From Amblyomma americanum (lineage: Eukaryota > Arthropoda > Arachnida > Ixodida > Ixodidae), in the NCBI RefSeq assembly GCF_052857255.1, contig NC_135505.1:136952356-137016355 (forward strand): 64,000 nucleotides of DNA. The letters run 5' to 3'. The notes beneath the pieces were generated by a model. It saw nothing but the letters and a program-made list of their open reading frames with translations, was not told where the DNA came from and did no database searches. Each line of letters opens with the position of its first letter. Position 1 is the stretch's first letter. The translations under genes and the position numbers were made by a program. Positions 36,839 through 47,503 of this stretch are shown piece by piece.

Positions 36839-37688
36839 TGTTGGAGCTGGGACTATTGTTGGAGCTCATTGTTGGAGCTGGGACTAGTGTCAGGTCGCAA
36901 ATTTTCCGTGACCGTCCCGCTGCTCCGCAAAAAGCCGTGCGAACGCTAGCAGGATCGGCCCCCCTCCATGGAAGAAGGAACACGTTCTACCAGTTCTACC
37001 CTTTGCAGACGCGCACTCGTCCGGTCGGTATCATCATCATGGTGGAAGATCTATATCATCATCATCGCAGAGCCACAGCAAGCCAGCCATAGCCGTATCC
37101 GGGTGCAGGCTGTGTCGTCCGCGTCGTTGAGATGGTTTCTTTCTTCACCGTGCTGACCGTGCATACAAGCTTCTCGACGTGGACGCCTCAGCGCCCGTAG
37201 TTTTGAATCTAAAGCGTGTTCGTTTGTGCCATCGATGGTAGACCTTTCAGGCTGTCTCTGCTAACTGTTACCCGAAATACAGGTTAGAAGCGCTTACTTA
37301 GTTTAACGCATACTCCCTTGCGCGCATTGCACGCAGCTTCACCTGCGACCAAGCTGCACAGTTTGCTGTGCTCAGGGGGAATAGTATTGCATACGTTGTG
37401 ACGCGTACGCCTTGCATGCATTCATACTCCTCCTTGGACTCGAGGATGCAGTGAGAAGAGCCGAGGGCCCCGTGTTTACATTTGTCACTGCAGCACAGAT
37501 ATCGCTTTCGCGTTGCGCAATCTGTGTACTGCGAAGCGCATTATCACGAGCTTCTAGCTGCAGCCCCGAGTACAGGCGTGTCCAGGACAGCATGAACTCC
37601 CAATTATTGAATTTTGTGGCCTGTACATTCATTTTGAACCCAGTATGCTTCGATTTGTCGTCAGGGTGCAGAAACCATACGCGCCTGG
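36839..37688. other. Intergenic with short direct repeats
   Basis: The phrase attgttggagctgggact occurs at 36,837 and 36,867, with a partial copy between. Short atcatcatc tracts lie at 37,030-37,062. No gene is supported. Confidence 0.5.
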
Positions 37689-38496
37689 CACACCATGTAG
37701 TACAGCCTTCCTGATTTTTAATGATATATCGCGAGCACCGACCAAACTGTTGGTCAGCGCCGTATAACGGCGATAAGCGTGGAACATGGCGAGAGTTCGC
37801 GCATGCGCACGAAGGGAGAGCGTCCTCTGCTACGCTGTTCCGATCACGAGAGCACACGCCCTGCCACAATATCTATTCGCAAAAAATCGCCGGGCAGTAG
37901 AGCACTTGTGCATGACTAATATGTGACACTGAGACGCTTGAAAACTGTGATGCTTTTTTTTATACCGTATAGACACTGAAATACTGATTAAAGAGCTCCA
38001 ATGTCTCTTCAATGTAGGTGGGGGGTGGCTAATTAAAGAGCTCGATGGTGCCCCTTAATTAAAGAGCTCGATGGTGCCCCTTTTACCGTGTTGCCACCTT
38101 GCAGAGGACTGCTCAAATCAGAAGGTTCGCGTTCCAGGCAGTGGTTTCCACGTGCTGTTGTATTCCCTTCCTTTTACTTTTTCTTAACTCTGCTTCGCCA
38201 GTGCGGCCTCCTGTAATGGACAACAAAAAAGAAGGAAAGCACGTCTCAGAGTGACATCTTAGTCACGCACAAGTGCTGTACTGCTTGCCGGCTTTTGTGA
38301 ACAGATACTGTGGCAGGGCCGGTGTCCTTGTGATTGGAACAGAGTAGCAGAGGACGCTGTCCCTGTGCGAGCATGTGCGAACTCTCGCCGTGTTGCATGC
38401 TTATCGCTGTTATAAGGCGCTGACCAACAGTTTGGTCTACGCTCGCGCTATATTATTAAAAATCAGGAAGGCTGTACAGGTACTACACTGTGTACT
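37689..38496. repeat. Long inverted repeat with ~184-bp arms
   Basis: The left arm (37,701-37,884) and right arm (38,294-38,476) are reverse complements at about 85% by eye, starting tacagccttcctgattttta. They include the shared phrases gaccaaactgttggtcagcg and agcgtcctctgctac. Similarity continues weakly outward through a gtagta word. The 409-bp spacer has a 26-bp direct duplication (aattaaagagctcgatggtg at 38,031 and 38,057). No open frame is convincing. It could be a foldback element or an inverted duplication. Confidence 0.85.
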
Positions 38497-38878
38497 ATCA
38501 CGTCAAACCAATCGGCGTACGGCGATGACTTGAGAGGCGGTAGAAATTGTTGTGCTGGTGAGTCACTCCCAATAAAATCGATAAACGGGTGCTGTCTTTC
38601 GCATTCCAAGAGTCCATGCAGTGTTAAGAAATACCCTCTTGAGTGTCACCATAGTGTTGGTGACACGCGGAGGCCATTAAATTGTACGAGGCGTCTAAAA
38701 AACCACGTCCTTCTTGTGGGCGCATTTGGAGGTGCTTCTGACGTGGCCTAGCAACCCAGGCTGCGGGGTAGCAGCTAAGTACCTGGCGGTGTTGCGCTAG
38801 CTTGCTAAATTTCTTCTTCTTTTTGTCTGTGCCTGCTTGCTCCTGTTCTGGGGTGATTGGGCGCAGGACGAGAGCTTA

Positions 38879-40131
38879 ATGTCTACTTCTTCTCCCGGCC
38901 AGGGGTTTTCCCCTTGGTCGGCATCTCTTCCTCAAGACCAGCTCCCAATTGATCTCTTTTTCCGCAGTGGTGTTTCGAGCATTCCGGTCGCTTTAGTGCC
39001 TTTCGATGGAGGTGCTATCCGACTGAACAACCCGGAGGCAGTACAGGTGGCTCTTCAATCCACATCCAAGCACTTCATGCGCATTACTGATGTCCGGTAG
39101 TTCGGCAGGGGTGGTATTTTGTGCAGGTCACTGGATAAAGACTGCATTGAAGACCTGCTAAAGTGTACGACCTTCGCCAACCACCCGGTGAGCGCATTCA
39201 TTCCGCCTCATCTAGCATGTTCCAAGGGCTTGGTCCGAGGGGTCGACTCTCGATTAAGCCCTATGGAGACGCTTGAGAACCTCTCGCCTGCATGAGTGAT
39301 TGCTGTCCATCGATGTAGCAGGATGGTTGACGGAGTAAAAATTCCAACGAGTCCGTTATTGTCACATTTGCAGTAATATTTTGCCCGTCAGAGATTAAGG
39401 TGTGGCCACTGGTTTTTTGAGTAGGTGCCTTTAACTCTCGGCCCCTTCTGTGTCAAAACTGCTGGCGATTGGGCCACAGTGGCAAAGCCTGCAGATCGGC
39501 CTTATGCTGCTGTGCCTGTGGGGAATGTCATTGCAGAGAGGAATGTCCTGGGCAGCAAGGTAAATGTTGTTTGTGTAGCGGTGCTCACCCTGCTGATTCG
39601 CCTGACTGTCCTGCACGAGCACAAGAAGTTCAGGTGCTCGAGCTTATAGACAAGCGCAGATGCACGCGGAGAGAGGCTTTTGCCGCAGTCAAGGAGAGAG
39701 CCCCAGGCTACTCTAGTGTGGCCGCCAAATGCCCACCCATAATGGATTCTAGTTGGTCCCAGGCTATTACAGCGGCAGTTGAGAAAGCTGTGGCAAATGC
39801 AATGGATCGCATTATGGAAACCGTGTCCACGTGCATTTCGCAGGTCATAGCTGCTCAGATGACTAATCTTCTGCAGGTGTCCACCGCTCCGCTCTTGCCT
39901 TCTTTGGCTTGGGAAGCTACTCCTCCTTCTGTAGTAATCGATTCCGCTCCACAGGGCCAAAAACAAGGTGAGCAACAAAAGACCCCTCAGGCCTCTCCTT
40001 CGAACAGCGTTATGGACGCATCTTCTATGGACTGTATGGATATGGAGTCTGATCTCCACGCCCAGAAACGAAGTGCGTCTCCTCTGAATATTGCAGGTCC
40101 ATCTTGCCCCCAGTCAAAGAAAGAAAAGTAA
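38879..40131 (+). pseudogene. LINE ORF1 (gag-like, zinc knuckles)
   Basis: The ATG at 38,879 starts MSTSSPGQGFSPW and stays open to 39,100, after which the frame is lost and regained. The second half is open from about 39,440 to the TAA at 40,129. It contains a CCHC knuckle (CQNCWRLGHSGKAC) followed by two irregular Cys/His groups (CACGECHCREEC and CLCSGAHPADSPDC), as in I-element gag proteins. A basic and then a polar, serine-rich C-terminus follows. ORF1 proteins of this group bind element RNA. Confidence 0.75.
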
Positions 40132-40197
40132 CGCAAGTCAAAATGCTAAGACCAGGATTCTAGAAAAGGCAGTCGTGGCTGCGGCACTCCCGTCAAG

Positions 40198-40899
40198 ATA
40201 GGGTTCTTAAGTGTACTCCAGTGGAATTGTCGATCTGTATTCTCAGCTTCAACAGATTTAAATTGCCTATGCAGTCAGCTTCTACCAGATGTAGTTGCTT
40301 TACAGGAAACATGGCTAACTACAAATTTCAATTATCATCTCAAGGATTACCGTCCATTCCGGCTTGACCGGTCATCACGAGGGGGAGGGTTGTTAGTGCT
40401 CATCTCTACAAAGTTTTGTCACAGGGCATGCATTTCTTTCCAATATGTGGACAATGAATGTGAAATCCTTGCGGTAGACCTCAGTGTCCCAGGTCAACAG
40501 CCCTTTACGGTAGCTAATGCATATTTCCCGTCTGGTGTGCGTGACACTCGGCCCCTTGACTCACTCATGTCTAGTAGCCGATCTCAGATTCTATTACTTG
40601 GCGACTTCAATTCGCACCATGTGACATGGGGGTTTAAAACAGACAGCTTTGGTTCTAGACTATTTGAGTGGGCTTCTGACAACAACTTGATCTGCAACAA
40701 TTCCGGATTGCCTACGTTTGTTCGGAATCAATGCCGCTCTGCCTTGGATTTAACTTTTTTCTCCCAAGGAGTTTCTGTTATGTCTTGGGCGCCTATTGCC
40801 TGTGCAACAAACAGTGATCATCTACCGATTAGTTTCAAGTTTGCGTGTAAATTAACTCTTCCCGAGCGACATCAGCGCATGTTAATAAATTGCAGTTGC
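40198..40899 (+). pseudogene. LINE ORF2, endonuclease domain
   Basis: The frame reads LQWNCRSVFS, LQETWL, LLGDFNSHH and SDHLPI, the conserved blocks of the apurinic/apyrimidinic-type endonuclease of non-LTR elements that nicks the target. The metal-binding E (QETW) and the D and H of the GDFN and SDH motifs are present. It is cut at codon KD of SCFKDML by the MITE at 40,906; the frame resumes cleanly at 41,442. Confidence 0.85.
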
Positions 40900-40905
40900 T
40901 TTAAA

Positions 40906-41435
40906 GGGACACTGAGGAGAAATTGAAGTTGGCTTGTATCCATAGAATACCAGCTCCTGATCACAAAAACGCCACTCTTCCTAAAAACAAAGCTCTTGTA
41001 ATGTAGAAAATAGCCAGAACCAAAATACAGGTATCGCCGCCACAGGCCAATCTCGCAAGTACAAGCGTGATGACTTCCTAGGACAAGAGGCGCCACCATG
41101 GAGGAATTTTCCTTACTTCATGGACGCGACGAATCTCGGAGGCTTGCAAAGGAAGGTAGCGCACCGCACCGCTACCCGCCAGAAATCACGGAGTCTTCGT
41201 TTACGTCACGTTTCACGTCACTCCGTTCTGTGTCGTCATAAGAGTTCTCCATGTCGTCATAAGAGTTCTCGAGTTTGAATCGGAGCGGCGGGAAAAAATT
41301 TTTCAACTTAGAATCCAAATTTCTTTGAAATAAATGCATCTTTCGCTCCCGGACAAGCGTCAACAAAGCCATGAAATGCCGAACTATCAGATATTGCTAA
41401 CAAAAAAATTTTGATAGGGTTCTCCTCAGTGTCCC
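40906..41435. mobile_element. 530-bp MITE inserted in LINE ORF2
   Basis: The terminal inverted repeat gggacactgaggagaa is perfect over 16 bp (40,906-40,921 and 41,420-41,435). The target word tttaaa is duplicated at 40,900-40,905 and 41,436-41,441. Taking out the insert and one tttaaa restores the LINE frame exactly. A TTAA-centred duplication recalls piggyBac-type insertion, but the terminal sequence is not the piggyBac one, so the superfamily is open. No coding sequence is present. Confidence 0.92.
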
Positions 41436-41441
41436 TTTAAA

Positions 41442-43150
41442 GACATGCTAAAATCAGCCCTCCAAATCACTTCAGACCCTTGCGCTCAGACAAGTGCCGA
41501 AAGCAAGGCTGCACATCTATGCTCAGTACTGGACCATGCAAGGCAAAAGTCTGAATTTTTGGTTAAGGGAACCATGGTTGCAATCGCGAACAATTGGTGG
41601 AATGCTGAGTGCACGCGTGCATATAGACGACGGAAAGCAGCTTGGAAGAAACTTCTCATCAATCAATGCCCAAAAAATTGGTTGGGCTATAAGTATGTTA
41701 CAGACACATTTAAGCGCACTGTCGCCCGTGCAAAGGAGGAGTATAATACAAATCATTATGATTTCCTTTCCCAATCAGGAAGTAAACGAGCTTTGTTTAA
41801 TTTCATGAGGCGAAACAAGGCGATTCCTCCGACTGCCAACATTGAATACCTAGTTCAGTCCCCTGCTGACATCGCAAAGACCATAGAGGGTATTGCGTGC
41901 GGCCTAGAGCTTCGCTTTACATCTGCTCTACCTTCTCCTGCTATATTCACATGCACCTCGAGCAATTTCACTGAGGTCTCTATGCCTGAGCTGTCGCAAA
42001 TTGTTCTGCGCTTATTCCCAGCGGCTCCTGGCCGTGAGAGGATATTGCGTGTGGCCTAGAGCTTCGTTTACATCAAGTGATTTCACTGAGGTTTCTATGC
42101 CTGAGCTGTCGCAAATTGTTCTGCGTTTATCCCCAGCGGCTCCTGGCCCCGATAAGGTCACTTCATCTATGATCAAAATTTTGTTCAATGAATCTCCTGC
42201 AGACCTGTTGGCTCTAGTTAATCATTCTATTAAAGGTCCTTGGATACCTCATGAGTGGCGTCTTGCTGAAATAGTTTCATTGGTTAAAAACCAAGGGGAG
42301 GGCTTAACTTTAGACAAAATACGCCCTATTTCATTAACATCGAACCTAGTGAAATTGGTGGAAAGGGTCCTTCTCAGCCGTGTCATGTCTTTCATTTCAA
42401 AAAATGCTCTCTTGAATCCATGTCAAATTGGTTTCAGGTCGGGTTGTTCAATTTGGTGTGCTCATCTGACCTAGAGAGTCGTATTAAATTAGTTCGCAAT
42501 AGAAAACAGTTTGCTGCACTTGTCACCTCGGATGTCAGTAAAGCATACGACAGCGTTGAGCACTCGGCTCTGTTACTAAGATTACAGGAACTGAACTTCC
42601 CAAGCTATTTTGTAGCCTGGATTTGTTTTTTTGGAAAATAGAGAATTTTACTGCTGCCAAAATGGTATTTCCTCAAGGAGATTTCCACAGACAAGGGGTG
42701 TACCGCAAGGATCAGTTCTCTCACCTGTTCTTTTTAACATTTTGCTAAGCTCAATTCCATGCATTCAAAATGTGAAAACTTCGTGTACGTTGACGATATG
42801 CATTGTTTGCATCAGCAGGTGACATTCACACTCTTTATCGAACCCTGCAAAATTACCTCAATGTTCTTGACAACTGGTTAGGAAGAATTCATCTGTCGCT
42901 CAATGTGAAGAAATGCGCATTGTTAGTATTTCCGGTTTCTGTTCCTGTAAATATCTGCCTGGTCTATAGAAATAACATAATACCTCAAGTTCAGACGGTG
43001 AAGTATCTCGGAGTAATATACGACTCTACTCTATCCTGGCGGCCACACATTGAGCAAGTTTCTGCAAAAAGAGTTCGGGCCATTGGCATCCTGCGCAGGC
43101 TTTGTAGTGCTAGGTCAGGCATGAGAAGGCATACACTTCTGATGATTTAT
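41442..43150 (+). pseudogene. LINE ORF2, linker and reverse-transcriptase domain
   Basis: The part from DMLKSALQITSDP to about 42,030 is open. It is followed by a second copy of the sequence coding VSMPELSQIVLRL, then the RT blocks PISLTSNLVKLVERVL, FRSGCS, VTSDVSKAYDSVEHSALL, GVPQGSVLSPVLFNIL and, one frame over, VYVDD. Frameshifts lie near 42,470, 42,640 and 42,790. The palm aspartates are all present when frames are followed. Confidence 0.85.
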
Positions 43151-43157
43151 AAAATGT

Positions 43158-43913
43158 CATCATCATCATCAGCCTTACTACACCCACTGCAGGGCAAATG
43201 CCTCTCCCATGTCTCTCCAATTAACCCTGTCCTTTGCCAGCTGCATCCACCCTTTGCCTGCAAACTTCTTAATCTCATCCGCCCACCTAACCTTCTGCCG
43301 CCCCGTGCTACGCTTACTTTCTCTTGGAATTCACTCCGTTACCCTTAAGGACCAGCGGTTATCTTGCCTTCGCATTACATGCCCTGCCCAAGCCCATTTC
43401 TTTCTCTTGATTTCGACTAGGATGTCATTAACCTGTGTTTGTTCCCTCACCCACTCTGCCCGCTTCTGGCCTCTTAATGTTACACCTATCATTTTTCCTT
43501 CCATGGCTCGCTGCGTTGTCCTTAACTTAAGCTGAACTCTTTTCGTTGCCTCCACATTTCTGCCCCATAGGTGAGTACCGGTAAGATAAAGCTGTTGTAC
43601 ACTTTTCTCTTGAGGGAAATTGGTAAACTGCCACTCATGATCTGCGAGAACTTGCCATATGCGCTCCACCCCATTCTTATCCTTCTAGTTATCTCCCTCT
43701 CATGATCCGGATCAGCTGTCACTACCTGCCCTAAGTAGACGTATTCCGTCACAACTTCCAGGCTCTCGCTGCCAATTGTGAACTGTTGTTTCCTTGCTAG
43801 GCTATTGAACATTACCTTGGTTTTCTGCATGTTAATTTTTAGACCCATCATTCTGCTCTGCCTGTCTAACTCATTGATCATGATTTGCAGTTCACCCCCT
43901 GAGTGACTCAGCA
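43158..43913 (-). mobile_element. 5'-truncated RTE-like LINE nested in the I-type LINE
   Basis: The minus strand encodes the RT thumb and C-terminus: MGLKINMQKTKVMFN, EYVYLGQVVTADPDHEREI, KRKVYNSFILPVLTYGAE, WAWAGHVMRRQDNRWSL. It ends in a (GAT)n tail at the left end (43,158-43,170 on the + strand). Frameshifts lie near 43,550 and 43,340. The target word aaaatgt is duplicated at 43,151-43,157 and 43,914-43,920. Without the insert the host LINE reads through KM-YVRP in frame. It is 756 bp long. Confidence 0.93.
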
Positions 43914-43920
43914 AAAATGT

Positions 43921-45285
43921 ATGTCCGCCCAATTTTGGAGTTCAGGTGTGTTTTATTCTCAGGAGCTCCTGCCTATAAACTTCGCCCTCTTGTGCTGTTG
44001 GAGCGTGAGGCGTTGTGCCTTTGTCTGGGGCTTCCAAAATATGTCGCCAATGCTGTTCTGCACCTTGAGGCACGAATCCCATTGTTATCAGCTAGGTCTC
44101 GCCTTTTGACAGCTCAAACATTTTTAAAATTGTGCGACTCACCTCTTCACGCTTCCAGTATAATATTTCTTAGTCAACCTTCTGCCTTTTTTAGTGCCTC
44201 CTGGTCTCGTTTTCATACTCCGCAGATATGTTACGTGCAGTCCCTCCTTGATCCCATAAATATTTATTTCACAGATGTCCGCCAAGTGTATAACAACTCA
44301 TAATCTGTCCAGATTGAATTCGATGGCATTTTCCCATCGAATGCAAAGCTGCAGCCCTTCCCGCTGCAAAGGAAAGGACCACCTAAGGTCCTTTCCCTCT
44401 CATGTTCTTATTGCTACCGATCCTGCGAGGCCTCCCAGGATCGGGAAAAGGCAGGTGTGGGAATTTTTTCGCCTTCATTGGATTGGTCTTTTTCTGTCTG
44501 TCTTCCTGACTTCACTCATTTTTCTGGCTGAATTATTAGCAGTAATCTTAGCCTTACAAAAATTAGAAACTACCGTTTCCCAGGTCGTGGTTATGACAGA
44601 CTCTCTGTCCATTTGCTCTTCATTATCCTCACTCACTGAGTCTCTGCTATTACGCCTCTTTAAGTTCCTGATTGCGCTCCATCTAAATTCGGTAAGGCTA
44701 CTTTGGGTACCAGGTCACACGGGCTTTCACTTAAATGAGGTTGCAGATTCCTTAGCAAGAGCCTCTCTCTGCGGCCCAATTGTTGCTGTCCTGCCAACGC
44801 GTGCATATACAGCTGCGGCGAGGTTTCACAGCTACACAATATTTCAGGAATTTGCTGCCTCGGCTCTTACATCATCTCCCGAATATCAGCATCTTCTGCA
44901 TCCTTGGAGTAGCAAAGACTGGCGCTCATGCAGACTAGAGGTCTCTTTCAGGCGCTTGCGTTGCCGGGTTCCCCTCCTAAATTTCTACCTTCACAGATCT
45001 GGCCTGGCGGCTTCCCTACTGTGCCCTTTTTGTGCCGAACCTGAGACAATAGATCACTTCCTGCTGTTCTGCCACCGCTTCTCTCATTTGAGGAAGCGTC
45101 TTTTGCAACTTCCATTTCATCAACTGGGCTTGCCTGTGTCCTCTGCGGTTGTTCTTTCCATTGGCGCTTCTTTGCTTGGACGAAGCGACTGGAGTGTGCG
45201 CACTGCTGTGCAAAAATTTTCTTCAAGAAACGCAGTGACTCCCATTCTAATTTATTTTTCCCGCTCTCAGTCAGTACGACATTGA
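43921..45285 (+). pseudogene. LINE ORF2, RT tail, RNase H and CCHC end
   Basis: After the nested insert the frame continues YVRPILEF, LVLLEREALCLCLGLPKYV and, from 44,275 in another frame, the RNase H blocks AELLAVILAL, VVVMTDSLS, LLWVPGHTGFHLNEVADSLA. The E, D and D of the active site are visible; the first D is not. A CPFCAEPETIDHFLLFC motif closes the protein, which ends at 45,285. RNase H removes template RNA during copying in I-group elements. Confidence 0.85.
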
Positions 45286-45529
45286 AACATTACAGGCATT
45301 GTGTACTATTATGCACATTAAGCCATTGTCCCGTCTTCGACCTCCAAGTTAACAGGACCCTTGTTTTTCCGTCTTCCAATCTATCAGACTACATACTATT
45401 ACCACTCCTTTTCCCGTCAAAACTTTCCTGTATCCAGCAATTAACCACCTGTGTCTTGGCCACTGCCCCTTAGTGGGTATGTGCCAGCAACGTCTGAGGC
45501 CTTCCTTCCTTCCTTCCCGCCGCGGCTTT

Positions 45530-45680
45530 CGGCTGCTGAGAACCAGTACTCGACAGCCACATGTTGGTGGAAGCGAAATGCAGAAACGCCCGTGTGTTGT
45601 GGGCTGTCGCTGCACATGAAAGACCCCCAGGTTTTCGAAATTAATATGGAGCACTCCATTACAGTGTCCCTTACAGGTGG
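45530..45680 (+). repeat. Diverged SINE body after the LINE 3' end
   Basis: From acgcccgtgtgttgtggg through gacccccaggttttcgaaat, the order matches the body of the Ruka-like SINEs with many changes. The tRNA head is not recognisable. Confidence 0.6.
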
Positions 45681-46749
45681 TGTGCAGCTGTGTGCAGCTT
45701 TGGGGCGTTGAACACTGTACTACATCACACCTACAGTAGCAGTTTTATTGGCTCATTGGAAAGCACTTGTCTTCAAGCTCATGAATTTGCCTTCCAAAAG
45801 ATCATGACTACACTGAATTCTTGTGGAAGGTTTGAATCGGCCGTGCATGGATCTCATCAGCATTGGTTTTCTGTGATATGCATGAAACGTCTCTCATTTC
45901 ACAGGGACTGGGGACTAAAGAAAGTTTGCAGGTGAAAAGCTCTGCATCGTCATGGGCCGACCATTACTGTGACGGCTGGACAGGAGCACACCTGATGATT
46001 TCAACATATGGGGTAGGTGGGCACAAAGCCGCACTGCAGCTCTGATTACTGGGAATTGAGCAAGTGTACTACCTCCATGGCTGTATGCATCAGTGGACCT
46101 AGAAGAGTGTTCGAGCTTGCCTGATTTAGCGTGGTATGATCTTTTTTTTGGGGGGGTGGGTTCATGATGTTTGGTTTTGCACTCCTATTTGCTGCAAGAT
46201 AACTCTTGTGAAATGAGCTTGTGTTGGCAATTATCTCTGTGCCTGAGCTTTTTCGTCGTGCTGGGGTCGTTGCTTTGGCCAGTTTACGAAGAAAATAGCT
46301 GGCAATATTTGAGTGAATGCAATCCTTAGCAGCTGGTCATTCAATTCATTGTGGTTGACCTGCCCTATAATCAAATTCTTTTCTTGTTAGGTTGGCCTAG
46401 TTTTTTGTTTTTTTGCCGTCTTGTGCTCTCGACATTAAAAATAATACATAAATTTTGGTGTATGTAAACATTCCGGTGGATGCTGGGGCAATGATTTGTT
46501 CACGTTTCCCATAAACACAAAATCTTTAGTGGTAGTATGTATCAATGAGAAGAATGCTTCTTGAAAACTGCTTTTTTGCATAATCCTAATATCAAGCTGT
46601 TGTGATAAACCGCTTGTTTTGGCTCTTCTCCAACACTTGTTGCCCTCAATTCATGCTAGTGTTTATTAAATGTGCCCAAACATCAAATGCTTCTCAATAG
46701 CAAGCAGCAGCACGAGAAACGAATCAAGCGTTTCACAAATCCCATGCCT
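45681..46749. other. Intergenic, nothing recognised
   Basis: There is a T/G tract at 46,142-46,158. The word gtgaatgcaatccttagcag occurs at 46,313 and again at 47,078, so part of this stretch may be a dispersed repeat. No gene is supported. Confidence 0.45.
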
Positions 46750-46938
46750 TCTGCATTAGAGAGTGACAGACGAGAGAAGGCAAGCGTAGCAGGGGCCGGC
46801 AGAAAGGTGGGCGGATGATATTAAGAAGTTCGCAGTGATAGGGTGGCCGCAGCTAGCACAGGACAGGGTTAATTGGAGAGACATGGGAGAGGCCTTTGCC
46901 CTGCAGTGGGCGTAGTCAGGCCGATGATGATGATGAGA
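46750..46938 (+). mobile_element. RTE-like LINE 3' end with GAT tail
   Basis: The sequence agaaaggtgggcggatgat, then gggtggccgcagctagcac, aggacagggttaattggaga, gagaggcctttgccctgcag and tgggcgtagtcaggc, then gatgatgatgatga, is the same terminus as the fragments at 7,137 and 43,158, here in + orientation and 5'-truncated. Confidence 0.88.
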
Positions 46939-47503
46939 AGAGACTGTTTATTTCTCTTCCTGATAGCCTGTGTAGTTCTGAATCTAAAAAAAAAAATTAC
47001 ATTTGTGTTATGTTGTGTACATCTGTTATGTGGTTACAAAGAAAATAGTTGTTTTTCAAAGATCGGCAATTTTTAAGTGAATGCAATCCTTAGCAGCTGG
47101 TCAGCACTGGTCAGTGATCTGAATAGAAGCACTAGTATCAGCCTCTTTCTTTATTAGTATTCACTTCCACAGACCTAGCTAGATATTCTGCTGATGCAGT
47201 GAGCAACTTCACCTTGGCAACATCCTGGACAGTGTCCGTCCAGAAAAAGTGATGGAAAAGGACGTATGAGAAGGGATAAAGGAAGTTCCTTGTCAGAGAC
47301 GTTGTATTTCCTCTTTTAATTTGTTTTTCAGGATGGGAGCCGCCATCTCACACTTTCACTGAGTGCACCTCCACTGGATTAATCTGTGGATTAGTCATGG
47401 GCAAGCCATTCTTACAATCCTCTCAATGATTGTCTCAGTGTTTGCTGTTGTTATCATGTCCACTGCTCTTTCACTGACAACTGCAACAAAGCTTTGGCTG
47501 CTC

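Larger units (their letters stand above)
38879..45520 (+). mobile_element. I-clade non-LTR retrotransposon, broken by nested insertions
   Basis: A near-complete LINE carries a gag-like ORF1 with zinc knuckles, then an ORF2 with apurinic-type endonuclease, reverse transcriptase, RNase H and a C-terminal CCHC motif. RNase H plus a CCHC-bearing ORF1 points to the I group. The 5' end lies a little before 38,879. The 3' UTR ends near ccttagtgggtatgtgcc followed by a ttcc tract. Several frameshifts, a partial internal duplication near 42,030, a MITE at 40,906-41,435 and an RTE-like insertion at 43,158-43,913 make it inactive. Without the two insertions its length would be about 5.4 kb. Confidence 0.85.
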
